From: Thamnidium elegans
Lineage: Eukaryota; Mucoromycota; Mucoromycetes; Mucorales; Mucoraceae
Direction of reading: 5' to 3'
Length of the DNA stretch: 64,000 nucleotides
NCBI GenBank assembly: GCA_025201345.1
Contig: JAIXMG010000015.1
Location: forward strand, 310,001-374,000
How positions within the stretch are numbered: the stretch's first letter is position 1; each line of letters begins with the position of its first letter. The notes beneath the pieces were generated by a model. The model saw nothing but the letters and a program-made list of their open reading frames with translations. It searched no databases and was not told the DNA's origin. A program made the translations under genes and the position numbers. Below, piece after piece: positions 1-11,112 of the stretch.

Positions 1-1
1 A

Positions 2-190
2 ACAAGACCTAACGGTGCAAGGTACTTTGAATTACCGTTACTATTGGTACGTCAACAAGATGGGTTTGTTTACCATTCAACAAAAACTTTATGTTATGAT
101 ATCGATCTGAATTGCGAATATGGAAAATGGTCTGTCAATAACGAAGCTTCTAGTGGTTCTTCTATTAGTTCTACTTGTTCAAGCTTATAA
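2..190 (+). CDS. C-terminal end of an unidentified protein (partial at window edge)
   Basis: The frame is open from base 2 to a TAA at 188-190 and gives 62 residues. The piece has several hydrophobic residues, three cysteines and a Ser-rich tail ending SSTCSSL. Codon use and composition look like real coding DNA, unlike the T-rich sequence that follows. The 5' part lies outside the window, so length and function cannot be judged. I do not recognise the family. The Cys spacing and Ser-rich end would suit a secreted or extracellular enzyme tail, but this is only a guess. The short open frames overlapping it in other phases look like shadows. Confidence 0.45.
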   Translation, partial: TRPNGARYFELPLLLVRQQDGFVYHSTKTLCYDIDLNCEYGKWSVNNEASSGSSISSTCSSL

Positions 191-644
191 TATTCCCCCC
201 AACCCTCTTCATCCCCTCATTATTATTACCAACTCTCTTTTTAATCATTTATTTAATCATTTGTATATGTTTCTTCTTTTTCACACTCATTCGTTTTCTC
301 TCTTTTTTATCCATCCCTATATATAAAAAAATAAAAAAGATAAGCTTAAAATATCATATGATCTTATCTCCAGGCCATGGATGGCCGTGTAACGTGCCTC
401 CCCCAAATGCTTTTTTAATTTTTCCAATCCCACTTTATTTCGGTTTAATCGATATTAGAAAAAAACCGACGTAGGACAAACGAAAAGCCATTTATATATA
501 TCATTTTGTACAATCACTTTTTTGACTCTGTTAAGACTAATTTTATTTATAGCCATTGCGTTGATTCGTGAATAATGGTGAGAGGCAAACAGAGTTCCCC
601 CCCCCTCCCTCTGAAAAATAATCCATATTTTCGCACTATACAAC

Positions 645-1080
645 TCATTGGTTACGAATGTCAAGGAAAGTCATGATCGCTGTCAATGTACAAAAAAAAA
701 GTGGCAGAGCTTCCCCCTTTTATTTAATAAATAATATTTTCACATTATAAAGTACAACATTATATAAAAAAAAAGACAGATAGATACAGTGCAAACCAAC
801 CACCGTTCATAAAAAAAGATGGCAGAGGTTCCCCCTCTATTTTTTTAATATAAAAATTTAGCAGAGGATTTTCCCCACTATTTTTTTATATAAAAAAAGA
901 GCAGAGTTCCCTCCCCCCTTTTTTTATAAATAAAAAAAGAGGCTAGGGTTTCCCCACCCAAAAAAAAAGATATATATATTATCACACTAGAAATTACAAC
1001 ATTATATAAATTATTGGTTTAGAGTGTCATGGAAAGCCATGATCGCTGCCAGGTGCGAAAGAAAACAACACCGGCAGCCT
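645..1080. repeat. Degenerate repeats: GTCATGATCGC pair and GCAGAGnTTCCCC units
   Basis: Two diverged copies of a block of about 40 bp lie at roughly 647-690 and 1014-1058, both starting with TTGGTT and sharing GGAAAG(T/C)CATGATCGCTG. Between them a shorter unit, GCAGAG followed by a few bases, TTCCCC, a T-run and an A-run, recurs at about 704, 821, 860, 900 and (more diverged) 940. The copies differ by substitutions and indels, so this is an old decayed array. No coding potential is seen. Confidence 0.5.
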
Positions 1081-1271
1081 TAGTAGTGCCGTTTTTACAG
1101 GCCCCCTTTTTTTTTCTTTTTCACTAAGAAAAAAAAAGGAAAAAAAATCGCAGCTCTTGATATTCCTTTTCTTTGCCTAATACTTGCAAATATTTCCATC
1201 CTAATAATAATTCAGCAACGAAACAATAAAATATATTGCATTTAGCTTTTTTTCTTTTCAAAACAAATCAA

Positions 1272-2945
1272 TTAGCTTACCTTCTAGTATCAAAAGAAGA
1301 GACGAAAAACTACAAGTGTTTATCTCGTAATTACGATATGGATCTTTGCAAAATAGTACAATGAAAGGGATAACAAGTGTTATCTCTAGCACGTTTAAGT
1401 AGATTTTGCTACGAGGATAATTGGAAGTGAAAATTCCAGCAGCAATGAAATTGCACTCACCCATAGGAAACCCAATTAATACGTCTTCAGTCATACTATT
1501 TAGAGGATAGGAGAAGTGGATCGCTTCAGCTTTCCTCCGTGGTCAACATGCCATCATAAAGTAACCCACCCGATAAACCCATTACAACAAACTTGTACTT
1601 TGAAAACACAAAGTGGAACCTTCTTTTTTTTTTTCACGAACCAGAGTTAAGTCACCAATAATCTTGCAAGCTATACGACATACGGCTTCTAAAATTTATG
1701 TAACTACTAGTCATTATGATTATATTAGCTGTCTGTCATATTGTTAAAACAGTATACGAAATTTAGTTTTTACCTTTCCTAAAAAAAACAATACCCTGAC
1801 TGGTTAACGAGATGAAGATGAACTCTGTCGTCAAAGGAAATAAAAAAAACTGTAATATCAACCTGTAGTTTTTTTTTAAAAAATCACAAACCCATTACCA
1901 ATCTTCACCTTATGATCACTATATTAACATATGAAAACTAGTTCTGGTATGAGGATAGAAGAAGATGTGATTCCCAGCCGTAAAGGTCCTTTACAGTCTC
2001 TCATAGTAGCTATACTAACACATCGAAGTATCATTAGAGGATAGAAGGAAGTATTATTTCCAGCCGCGACAGTATCCCTAGTTAAGAAGTCTTAGTAACA
2101 TGGTAATCATTGACAAATCATTATAACCAGTTTTTAGCTTTGAAAGACACCAAGTAGAATGCAGTTTTTGTTTTTAGTGACCCCGAGAGTTAATAATTGA
2201 CAATATATTCTATACCTCGCATAAAAGGCCTGCTTCGAAAGAGCATCACCACCAGCATAAAAAGACAAGCTATATAAGTATAGAAATTAATGAGATCAGC
2301 TCCTGGTATTCCCTTCTATCCTTTAATTTTTGCTTACCTTCTAGTATCAAAAAAATACATCCAAAAGAGTTACCCATCAAATATAATATTCATATACTGA
2401 TCAATTCATGCTTTGGACAACTGTTTGTCAGTATACCACACCCAAATATAACCACCAAGTATTCATAAAATAATAATAATACCTCCTTGACAGAATAACC
2501 GGAGGGAGTTGGACTATCATGTTGCCAAAAGAGAAAAAAAAAAGCCAGATCAACCTGAGGTTTTTCAAATGACGAACTTATTATAAAATGATTTACCATG
2601 GTTAAGATGTGAAGATGGACAATAAGGTAAGGTTAAAGGGTCGTTTAAATTAGTGCCACTATAAGTGTAATAGTTAGAAGTGAAAGTTCTAACAGTGAGC
2701 AATAGGCTACACATATAATCACCAACTAATACGTCTTGAACCGTCCCTTTAAAGCGGGATTAGGAAGTAACTGTGTTACTTCCGGCGCCACGTTTCGCAA
2801 TCGCCGCCCTTGACACATCTTCATAAGGTAACCATTTGGTAAGCCATAATTATAACAAGTACATGTACTTTTGAGAGACGCCAAGTGGAAAATGGGATTT
2901 TTTTTTCTGCACCCGGAGCTACCAGTATTCTTGAGGAACAATCAC
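1272..2945. repeat. Three diverged copies of a roughly 0.5-0.7 kb unit, perhaps an old coding element on the minus strand
   Basis: Blocks recur in the same order. TTACCTTCTAGTATCAAAA is at about 1277 and 2336. A block around GAAGTGAAA(A/G)TTC(C/T)A with ACTAATACGTCTT or its variant is at about 1425-1490 and 2670-2740. AGAGGATAG(A/G)A(A/G)GAAG-like segments are near 1500, 1950 and 2035. A segment with TTTGA(A/G)A(A/G)ACxCxAAGT(G/A)GAA is at about 1600, 2140 and 2870. Reverse-strand translations of the last segment give related peptides starting FH in two copies, so the unit may once have been coding on the minus strand. All copies are full of stops. The family is not recognised. Confidence 0.45.
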
Positions 2946-3651
2946 CACCATGCAAAGTATATAGCAGTAGGAAGAAGCATCTAAAAAAGCTATTATAATT
3001 ATTAGTTCAGGAAACTAAAGAGCTTTTTTTAGCTCAGTGTACTCATGGTTTGGTTTTTTTTTTTTTCATTACAGAAAAAAAAACCACCCTTCAGATGCTT
3101 AATCTTTCAAAATGATCAACATTAAAGTTAATCAAAGTGAGGAAACAAGAAGTGAAGAAGTCCAAAACAGAGTTTGGTTGAGTGTTTTTATATAGCGTTT
3201 ATGTATACTTACATTTGTACCTGACAGCCTAAAGCTGCATATAAAAAGACGATCGTCGTTTGTGCCCAATAAGAAATAATAGTAACACAATAAACTATTT
3301 ACGATACCCCGCCGCCCAACTGAATTTTTAGTTTCAAAGTATCGTCTTGAACAATATTAGGTAGTATTGACTAGTCGAGTTTAAGAGAAAACAACAATGT
3401 ATATTTTACATGTAGTAGAGATTAGAGGACATGAGGTTAAAATATTGTTAGTTTACACTGTTTGAGAGAAAAAAAAGAGTGACGTGCTCTTTTTTTTTTC
3501 GCGCGTACAAAAAAAATGCCCTGCCTAAATTTTAATTACATAATAGTATGTGTAATATCGCAACTTTTTATTCCAAAGTGAAGGAAGAAATAATACGACG
3601 ACAGTTAATAAAAAGGGGATAAAGAGAGAGAAGTAATTTAAGGTTTACAAG

Positions 3652-3795
3652 TTACTGCGCCGGCAATTCCGTACTATGACAACTAGTTCGATCCGCGTCT
3701 CCGCTATTATAACTCATATTCGACTGTAGAGGGCAGATTGAAGGCCAACCATCCTTACAACTGTTTCCCTCATTAATGGTAATACGTAAGTTATG
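3652..3795 (-). CDS. Possible terminal exon of a small Cys-containing protein (or relic)
   Basis: On the minus strand a frame of 47 codons plus TAA starts immediately after a plausible 3' splice site (CGATAG) and encodes a peptide with three cysteines ending ELPAQ. Base composition here is more GC-rich than the surroundings, as in the real exons of this window. No matching upstream exon or start codon was found, so it is either the last exon of a gene I could not assemble or a surviving fragment of one. The Cys spacing loosely recalls the partial protein at the left window edge, which may mean a shared family, but the similarity is weak. Confidence 0.25.
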   Translation of the reverse strand, partial: HNLRITINEGNSCKDGWPSICPLQSNMSYNSGDADRTSCHSTELPAQ

Positions 3796-4026
3796 CTATC
3801 GAATTACTATAGTTGTTGTTAAATGAGTTCATGATTTTTTTTTTACGTATGAGTTTAAGCAAGAAAAAAAAACCTGATGCGCTTGTAGCAATTGACCTTA
3901 TTTTTATACGCACCCCTTTTTTTTTTTTACTGGATTTCAAGTGTGAGAATTATAAATATTTTTTTATCACAATTGAAAAAACGCCTCTTCTTTCTTTTCT
4001 TCAAACAAGCAAAAAAAAAAAAAAAA

Positions 4027-4844
4027 ATGACAGTTATTACACATTGTATCTTTGACATGGTAAGAAATATACAGATATTAAACACACAAAGTATTTTGTT
4101 TTATTTACTTTTTGTTCGTTCTATTTAGGATGGTCTTCTTTTAGATACTGAACGTGTATACACTGAAGTCACTCAACAGATTCTGGATAAATATGCAAAT
4201 GGAGTCAAGTTTACTTGGGATGTCAAAAGTAAATTAATGGGTAGAACTGGTGATGAGGTAATGATTATATAACACAGTTTATATATATGCTCATACGTTT
4301 AGATTCATACACACAGTCAGCTACCATGGTAGTCGAAACATATAAATTACCCATGACAGTAAAAGAATATTTAAACATTACTTCTATTATCCAAGAAGAT
4401 CTCTTCCCTCACGTCACCATTCTTCCCGGAGTAGAAAAGCTCGTCCGTCATTTAAAGAAACACAATATTCCCGTAGCAGTTGCCACTTCTTCCACACGGT
4501 CCAAATTTGAACTCAAGACTTCTTTAAATAAGGAATTGTTTGAATTGTTTGACGTGATTATCTGCGGTGATGATGCAGAAATTAAGAACGGAAAACCTGC
4601 ACCCGATTTGTTCTTGGCGGCTCAAAAGAGATTAGGTAATCCTCCTGCTGAAAATTGCCTGGTGTTTGAAGACGCTGTCAATGGTGTACAGGCTGGTTTA
4701 AACGCTAAAATGAACGTGGTTTGGATTCCCGATGAGAATATTAAGGTCTTGACGGGTGATGAAGAACATGGTGCAACTATTGTGTTAAAGTCTATGGCCG
4801 AATTAAAACCTGAGGAGTTTGGTCTTCCTCCTTATGACGAATAA
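4027..4844 (+). CDS. HAD-family phosphatase, pseudouridine-5'-phosphatase (PUDP/HDHD1) homologue
   Basis: Three exons (4027-4059, 4129-4257, 4317-4844) give 229 residues. The start ATG follows an A-run and the first exon encodes only 11 residues. HAD motif [12 protein letters not shown], is split by intron 1 between the two Asp-bearing halves (DM / DG). Further motifs are a Thr/Ser block VAVATSS, a Lys in [10 protein letters not shown] and the acidic motif [14 protein letters not shown], so the catalytic set is complete. The length and the C-terminus EFGLPPYDE match the PUDP family, whose human member ends FGLPSYE. Family members remove phosphate from pseudouridine 5'-phosphate or similar small phosphates in the cytosol. 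The exact substrate cannot be read from sequence. It is convergent with the EH-domain gene, with only about 34 bp between the two stops. Confidence 0.85.
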
Positions 4845-4878
4845 AATGGGAGATTTTTTTTATTATTATTAAATGGTT

Positions 4879-6911
4879 TTACATGAATATACTATCGAAA
4901 TCTGAGGATTTTGTAGCAGTGGTAGCAGTAGTATTAGTAGTAGTATTAGTAGTAGTAGTAGTAGTAGCAGTAGCAGTATTATGGGAAACTACAGGAGTAC
5001 CAAAAAGCGAAGCCAAATCATCATTTACCGAAGATTTTGCAAACGCATTACTATAATTATTATTACTCTCTTGAGTTGAAAGTGTATCAAACGCAGTTAA
5101 ATCAAATCCATATTTCAAGACAGACTTTGCTTGAACTGGTGATAACGACATTTTTGATTTAGAGCCTGCATCACTTTGAGGAGACATGATATAACTACCA
5201 GAAAATGAAGAAGGAGTTCTGGTCAATTCAGGTAAAGAAGTGACAAACATTTTAGTGTTTGGAGTTGTAGCAGCAGAAGATCTGCCTAATAACAAGTCCT
5301 CCTTCTTTTTCAGCTCCAACTCTAACAGTCTTTCGGATTCTTCGGCACTCATGCGAGCTGTTTCTAATTCACGTTTAGTCTTGGTTACTTTTAATTCTAA
5401 ATCGTAAACTGTTTGTTTCTCTTGTTCGAGTTGGGTTTGTAAATCGACGACTAGTTTAGATTGAGTATTTATCTGCTGTCTGACTTCGACCAAGTGGTTC
5501 TCGAGTTCGTATATTTTATCTAACTCGTTTTGTTGTTGTTGGTTAGAAATATTAGGTGATTGTATATTATACTGCGTTTGTTTGAAATCTATGATTAAAT
5601 AATAAATTTAGTGTTCCTTTTTTTTTTACTCTTTGAAAAAAAAAAAACTTACATTTATCAATACTTTCACCAGACTTGCGCAGACTAATTAAATGCATTG
5701 CGACACTAAAATCACGCAAATCCAGCTTTCCTAACTGTCTCTTGTCGGCAATTTCCCAGATCATACCTAATTCTGAATCAGGTAAGTTAGAATGACTAAA
5801 GAAGTAAACCGCTTCGTCAGATTCGATAAATCCTGATCCGTCTGTATCTAATTCGGTAAAATAAGGTCGGTACCGATCAATTTCTAGTGCTGTTAATACA
5901 ATAGAGGGCTGCTGCTGCTGTTTCTGCTGTTGATAATAATCCCCTGCACTATAAGCAGTACTGTGGCTGGCTACTGGCGATAAAAGCGACGCGGTTCTGT
6001 TTTTACTAGGGGGCGATACCACCGTTGTATTATGCCTACGAATAGAAACCGCAAAGCGGCCTGTTGCTTCTGCGTACGTTTGAGAAGGCAGCGTCTGTGG
6101 TAAAGTTAGTGATGGGTTGCTCATACACCTAGATATATAATGCATAGCAATAATAAACTCGGTCTTGTTTAATGTGCCTGAATTTCTTGTATCTGCTAAC
6201 ACCCAAATTAAGTTTAGTCTGTCCATAGAAAGTTTCGATCTCATAAATATATTTCTTGCTTCCTCTCCTAAATAAAAAACTGATATGAATATGCAAAATT
6301 CTCTAAAAACATGAATTAATTTACCATATAAGATTCCATCTGAAAGGTGACATGATTGAAATACGTTAATGTACTTCTCTCGTTCTTCTGCTGTAATTGG
6401 AGCAATCGTATCCAATGTCGGTGCACGAATTACAACGTCTTTAAATTGAGGCAAAGAAACTAGAGGATTTTTTTTTTTTTGTCAGTTACATTACTCTTCT
6501 TTGTATGTGTGTTATCTTACCTTGGGTTGCAAGAACATTATCTTGTACTTCTACTCCGTTTTGTGCACAGGCAATAAATTTCAGGGCAATATAAAATTCA
6601 GTTTCAGTAATATAACCCTTGTCTCCTTGGTCAACTGTTTGCCAAATCTAAATAAAAACTAAATAAATAGGGGAAAAAATTTCCTGGTTTTATATTTACC
6701 TCTTCTAAAAAAGCAGATGGAATACCAGTCTTTGAAAAAAAAGTCATTGCTTCATTCTTTGCTAAGAACGACTTTTGGTCTACATCTGCAATCTTGAAAA
6801 ATTCTTTGTAGGTATATTTTTCTTGTGCGTTAAGATAAATTTCTATAGCGGTTGTCTCGGGTTAATAAGAAAGAACGTGTTTTCTTTTTTTTTGTTACCT
6901 GGGTTAGTCAT
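4879..6911 (-). CDS. EDE1: EH-domain endocytic scaffold, Eps15/Ede1-like
   Basis: Six exons on the minus strand (6911-6899, 6842-6700, 6647-6521, 6459-6325, 6267-5653, 5588-4879) encode 580 residues. Three EH domains are visible: about residues 10-95 (FFSKTGIPSAFLEEIWQ...), 110-200 (LNLIWVLADTRNSGTLNKTEF) with the second interrupted by an intron, and 270-345 (ELDTDGSGFIESDEAV, GMIWEIADKRQLGKLDL). A coiled coil rich in Glu, Gln and Leu follows, then a Ser/Thr-rich tail with a Thr/Asn run coded by a trinucleotide microsatellite. EH domains bind NPF motifs. Ede1/Eps15 proteins act at the plasma membrane as early scaffolds of clathrin-coated pits. This protein is much shorter than yeast Ede1 and has no visible UBA domain at its end. 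The ATG exon is tiny (13 nt); that start is inferred from the splice phase. Confidence 0.85.
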
Positions 6912-7905
6912 TTGAGAAGAAATAAAACAATCGTATGATGAGAAAAAGGGAATAACTATAATAATTTTATTTTAATAATGAGGTTGTAGCACGTGCCCTT
7001 TATATATGTGTGTATATACAAGGTAGCTTTTTTTTATGTTCTATATCTTTTTTTTTTTTATTAACAATTGTTATCCTCTATCATACTCCTGGAACTTGCA
7101 TGCATATGATGAGACTCTACTAATGTAACAGTTTGGTATCATTCAAAAGATGTTATATAAGTTTTTATTCAGTGACAGTTTGTTTGTTTAGACATCGTAT
7201 CTGATGACTTTTTTTTATTTGACAGTTTACCAGGAGTGTTTTATAAACAATATAAAACGCTATTTCCAAAGCTTGCGATGATCAAATTGCTTATAAAATG
7301 ATTTTGTTACTGGCGAGGGAGCCTATTCGATATTTCAGTTCTAATATGGCCCATGATTTTAACTTTGGCAAAAGATTTAGTAGGTTTTATTTTAGCATAG
7401 AGTTTATACTTTTTTTTTTTTTTACTTTTTATGCGTTTAATTTAAAATTAATAACTCAAGCTGGTATACACGAGCTCCCTAAAACTCGTTTTTTTTTTTT
7501 TTTATCCAGTACTAAAAAAAATGCGTGAATTTTATATCCTCTTTATATCAAGAATATATGGGTTTACAGGGTAGAGGGATTGATGCATTTGTATATGTTA
7601 AACGCGATAGAATATTTATCAGGAAAGAAAAATGTACAAAGGATAATAAGATGTGCTCTGAGGTTGTCTTCACGTTAATAGTGGTAATGATATTTAATTT
7701 AAGATAATATTCGTAGTAATATAAATATATTGAACGACTTAGTAACAAATACAGTGTGCAAGAAGTATTTCTTATTTAAACAAAAAATACATGAAGTATA
7801 CTAAAAATACAGAGGGGAAAGAATAACCAATTATTTATTTTTGAGATCATATGTACAATACAAAGACATGAAGTTTATCATTCAATGAGTCAAACCAATC
7901 ATTCC
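6912..7905. other. Intergenic, AT-rich; contains promoter side of the EH-domain gene
   Basis: No supportable gene. A CACGTG palindrome lies at about 6991, roughly 80 bp upstream of the EH-domain gene start. Small open frames here are low-complexity and T-rich and lack family features. Confidence 0.5.
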
Positions 7906-8907
7906 TTAATTAACATCGTCAATTAACATTTTCTCCCAGTCACTAGCCCCAACGATTTCATCTAGATGCTTTACAGATATTGATTCTAACAGAGCTTCCT
8001 GCACATATTCAGGCCCTTCCCTTTCTTTCGTGCTCTTTTGCGATTTCTGGCTTGATCCGTAGAAAGTAACATAGGGCTAGTCGGTGTCGGCCGATGAATC
8101 CAAATGTTCGTTCGAGTATTTTTCTATTACATTGATCATGGCTATTAGCTTCATGTGTTTTAAAGCGACGAGGCACTTGATAGAGAGCACGATATGAAGT
8201 AGTCGGGAAGCTGCAGCATAATGACCGAAGGCAGGTGAAATATAAGATGTTGCTTTTTTGTAGACAAGAAAGTGACCTGACGGAAGAAGGTGAGTTCCAA
8301 ATACGATGAGTTCCGTTTGCTGCTATTGACAAGCTACGGCCTCTAACTCCCCAAGCAACACTGTTGAACCAAGCCAATCTGACCAAAGTTTAACCATATG
8401 CCGTTGCATTCTTTTCCCCTTTTTAAAGTCGTAGTGAGCTTCTTGATCTGTTGGCTTCTCCTCCAAGGACAAATAGTCCGTTCCATCATGATTACTACGC
8501 AGGATAAAATCTTCACGCTGTTGAGAAATATCTTCATTGTTGTCCTTCAATTTCCTGATTGCCGCAGAATAGCATTCGGATCTCTTTACATAAAAAGTTT
8601 CATCAAATAAAAATGCTCTGCCCAAAATAAAGCTGTACAAATTTGATCTTAATCAACCCTCGTCGTTTGTGCCGTTCAGTCTTTTAAATCTCCAAATGTC
8701 AGATAATTCATTAATGGCAGCTCTAAGATACTTGCACCAAGGCGAGTTTGACCGCTTATAGCGCTAAGATTATCATTGGTGTTAAGCACTAGCGATTTAT
8801 TTAGATTTGCTGGCACTACTGATAACAGGTATCAACAACGCTTCAGGTAGGACCGATGCTTTGTTTATCGCTAGCGCTTCACGTATGACTAACTCTTGGC
8901 TGATCAT
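7906..8907 (-). pseudogene. Decayed protein-coding gene of unknown family (frameshifts and several in-frame stops)
   Basis: Read on the minus strand from an ATG at 8907, the DNA translates into continuous protein-like sequence but needs at least one frameshift near 8820, another between about 8700 and 8620, and passes in-frame stops near 8327 and 8087 before a final TAA at 7906. The pieces, starting MISQELVIREALAINKA and ending GASDWEKMLIDDVN, have normal amino-acid composition and GC content above the flanks. This indicates a formerly real gene of about 320 residues. I do not recognise a domain. It may be a copy of a multi-copy family, because such genes are common in repeat-rich fungal regions, but this is inference. 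Confidence 0.6.
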
Positions 8908-9814
8908 TGTCGCTAACTATGTGTATACTATAGTTTGTTATTATATTGTGATACGGACAAGAATAAAAAAGGATATAGTAACAATAAAAAAAAATAAAAA
9001 AAAAGGGAATGGACGCTTTTGGAGTAAGGCAATACCTATAAAAAAAAAGAGACAGAATAAGCTATTACTCAATTTGAATCAAGTGAAATAATTATCTTTT
9101 AGCAAAATTCATTAAAGTAAACGCCCTTTGAGCAAGCAATGTCAATTTATGAAGTAATTTTTTATTTTTTTTAGTGCATCACCATTTACCAATTTAGAGA
9201 AAACCCTGCATCGACACCGCCATATCATAAGGAAGTCTCTTTTGAAATATTTAGACATTTGATTATATAAAAGGCACTTGCTCGTATATGAATTCATTGC
9301 TAAAAAAAAAAAGGAAAAAAAAAGGATGGAATAAATAAGTTAATTTAATCATGATAAAAAGGGGTTTATTTAACTATCATAATATATTTATAACAAATAG
9401 ATCAAAGAATACCTTTATATAGATAAACTATCAGCAATGGATAAAATATAAAAATGAAACAATAAAAAAAAAAAGATAATTAATAAGTTCAGGGAGAGTA
9501 CCCAGACTTTCAAAGGAGAAAGATAAAAATAATACAATTTATGGATGTAATTTTACACCCCAAATTGATAAGACAGAACAATAAGAAAAAAAAATGGAGA
9601 ATCCAGAGAATAAAAGAATACACGGATTTAACAACGACAAATAATTCGGTTGAATTAATAGGAAAGGAAACTAATACACCAAATAATACACTTAAGACAT
9701 ATAATATACAAAACAACATTTCATCCAATATCATAATTACAACAAGTTACTAAGGAAACATACCAGCAAAAAGACATTGAGGATGCTTAAAAAATTATCC
9801 AAAAACGTGATACT
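8908..9814. other. Intergenic AT-rich DNA
   Basis: No gene, RNA or repeat that I can support is seen in this stretch. It is dominated by A-runs. Its right end leads into the tRNA-Ile upstream element. Confidence 0.5.
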
Positions 9815-9831
9815 CACGTGTGGGTCACGTG
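9815..9831 (+). promoter_or_regulatory. Two CACGTG boxes upstream of tRNA-Ile
   Basis: CACGTG occurs at 9815-9820 and again at 9826-9831, that is 66 and 55 bp before the first base of the tRNA. A TATA-like stretch (TTATATAAAA) follows at about 9850-9860. The same palindrome at almost the same distance precedes the other three tRNA genes of the window, so it is probably a functional upstream element. Confidence 0.55.
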
Positions 9832-9885
9832 CTTAATGCTTTTTATTTGGTTTATATAAAAACAATTTACGTTCGAGCAGCATCT

Positions 9886-9959
9886 GCTCGCTTAGCTCAG
9901 TTGGTTAGAGCGTGGTGCTAATAACGCCAAGGTCAACAGTTCGACCCTGTTAGTGAGCA
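9886..9959 (+). tRNA. tRNA-Ile (anticodon AAU)
   Basis: A full cloverleaf can be folded. The acceptor stem GCTCGCT pairs with AGTGAGC, the D-arm is GCTC...GAGC, the anticodon loop is CTAATAA with AAT at positions 34-36, and the T-arm is AACAG-TTCGACC-CTGTT. The discriminator base is A and no intron is present. B-box sequence GTTCGACC is intact. An LTR begins just downstream. Confidence 0.95.
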
Positions 9960-10016
9960 ATCATTCATTTATTTTCACATTTTTCTTTTAATGTGGTGTG
10001 TGTAGTGCTAGGGCGG

Positions 10017-10433
10017 TGTTAGAATTTGGTAAGTGATAGAGAAATAAAAGGTAATAGGTAATAGTAAGTTTAAGTGAGCACCAGTTCCTGTTTTATAAGT
10101 AGAACGACTTAGGTGAATAAAGGAAATAAAGGGTTTTGGTAAAAAAGTACAATGGAAAGTAAGATCCAAGGGAATTCAGGAACAAAATAAAATATAAAGT
10201 AAAGATAAAATAAAAGAGCTTGATTTTAAAGGTCTTTATAAAATAAGGGAAGTATAAGATAAAGTTGTTTATAAAATGTGAATTGATTTTTATTAGAGTA
10301 TGATTTTTTGATGGTTATTTATATTATTTTAAGTTAAAGTTTAAAAAGACAATCCTTATTAAGGAGGATCCTCTTCAACGAGGTTCCTTCTCGGATTTGT
10401 GACACCACAAAAGTTGTAAGTCACTATGTAACA
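10017..10433 (+). mobile_element. Solo LTR, family A (TGTTAG...TGTAACA)
   Basis: This segment is a close copy of 55976-56416. Both start TGTTAGAATTTGGTA and end TGTAACA, sharing the internal marks AAGTGAGCACCAGTTCCTG and GTAAGATCCAAGGGAATT. TG...CA ends with inverted TGTTA/TAACA termini are typical of LTRs of Ty3-like elements. No internal gag/pol is nearby, so it is a solo LTR. Similarity to the second copy extends about 25 bp further left (GTGGTGTGTGTAGT from about 9993), so the true 5' edge may be there. No clear target-site duplication was found. Confidence 0.75.
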
Positions 10434-10436
10434 GTA

Positions 10437-10545
10437 ATAAAGATAAAATAAAAGAGCTTGATTTAAAGGTCTTTTATAAGTTAAGAGAAGTATACGATTG
10501 AATTGTTTACAAAAAGTGAATTGCATTTTTATTATGAAAAAGTAA
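10437..10545 (+). repeat. Second partial copy of the LTR interior
   Basis: Immediately after the solo LTR, the sequence AGATAAAATAAAAGAGCTTG followed by AAAGGTCTTTTATAA repeats the interior of the same LTR (about 10203-10300) with a few changes. This is a partial tandem duplication or the remains of a neighbouring LTR. Confidence 0.6.
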
Positions 10546-10628
10546 GCAGTATTTGTATTATTTTTTATCTTCTTGTTTAGGTTCTTAAATCTAATAACAG
10601 CTTCAAGCTTGGTGGTTTTATATTTTTT

Positions 10629-10653
10629 TATATCAAGTCAACGACTTGATATA
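10629..10653. repeat. Perfect 11-bp inverted repeat with 3-bp loop
   Basis: TATATCAAGTC is followed by AAC and its exact complement GACTTGATATA. It lies between the forward and inverted LTR pieces. It could be a hairpin, a dimeric-protein binding site or a remnant of a transposon end. Confidence 0.6.
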
Positions 10654-10689
10654 CAATTATTTTTCGATTCGTAACTATATAAATAGCCC

Positions 10690-10915
10690 TCTAAGACATA
10701 ATCTAGTAAAAATCAATTCATATTTTGTTAACAACTTAAACTTATACTTAAATTAGCTCTTTTATTTATCTCTTTATTCTATATTTTATTTTGTTCCTGA
10801 ATTCCCTTGGATCTCACTTTCCATTGTACTTTTTACTAAAACTCTTTATTTACTTTATTTTCCTAAGCCGTTCTACTTATAAACAGGAACTAAAACCAAA
10901 TTAGAACGTGTACCA
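10690..10915 (-). mobile_element. Inverted LTR fragment, family A
   Basis: Read on the minus strand this matches the first part of the solo LTR at 10017: GTTCCTGTTTATAAGTAGAA, then AAGTACAATGGAAAGTGAGA and CCAAGGGAATTCAGGAACAA. Both ends are truncated. Together with the forward copies it forms a small nested LTR cluster downstream of tRNA-Ile. Confidence 0.7.
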
Positions 10916-11112
10916 TTAGCCCACTCCCTCTCGTCTACACGATAAATTCCTGCCTCAACATTAAAGTTTGACGATGCTATTATATGTGAAGTACCTGTTA
11001 TTGTTGGAGGTGCACATCATAAATTGGTGCTGGAGGTGTAAACAGAGATGTACCAAGAATTACCCGAAAAATACAGCTTGACATTTTTTTGAAATTCAAA
11101 AGAAAAGTGGAT

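Larger units (their letters stand above)
191..3651. other. Gene-poor AT-rich region with decayed repeats
   Basis: No convincing intact gene is seen on either strand over about 3.4 kb. The stretch holds poly-A and poly-T runs, C-runs near 600, two sets of degenerate repeats (listed separately) and short open frames broken by stops. It looks like a graveyard of old duplicated or mobile sequence between two genes. Confidence 0.6.

Noticed and set aside
120..474. Two overlapping open frames in the T-rich DNA after the first gene
   Set aside because: They are Phe/Leu/Ile-rich shadows of low-complexity DNA and overlap the end of the partial gene.
4910..4985. Trinucleotide array that could be taken for a CRISPR-like or satellite repeat
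   Set aside because: It is an in-frame microsatellite coding Thr/Asn/Ala at the end of the EH-domain protein.
7298..7748. Short open frames on both strands
   Set aside because: Low complexity, no family motif, no supporting splice partners.
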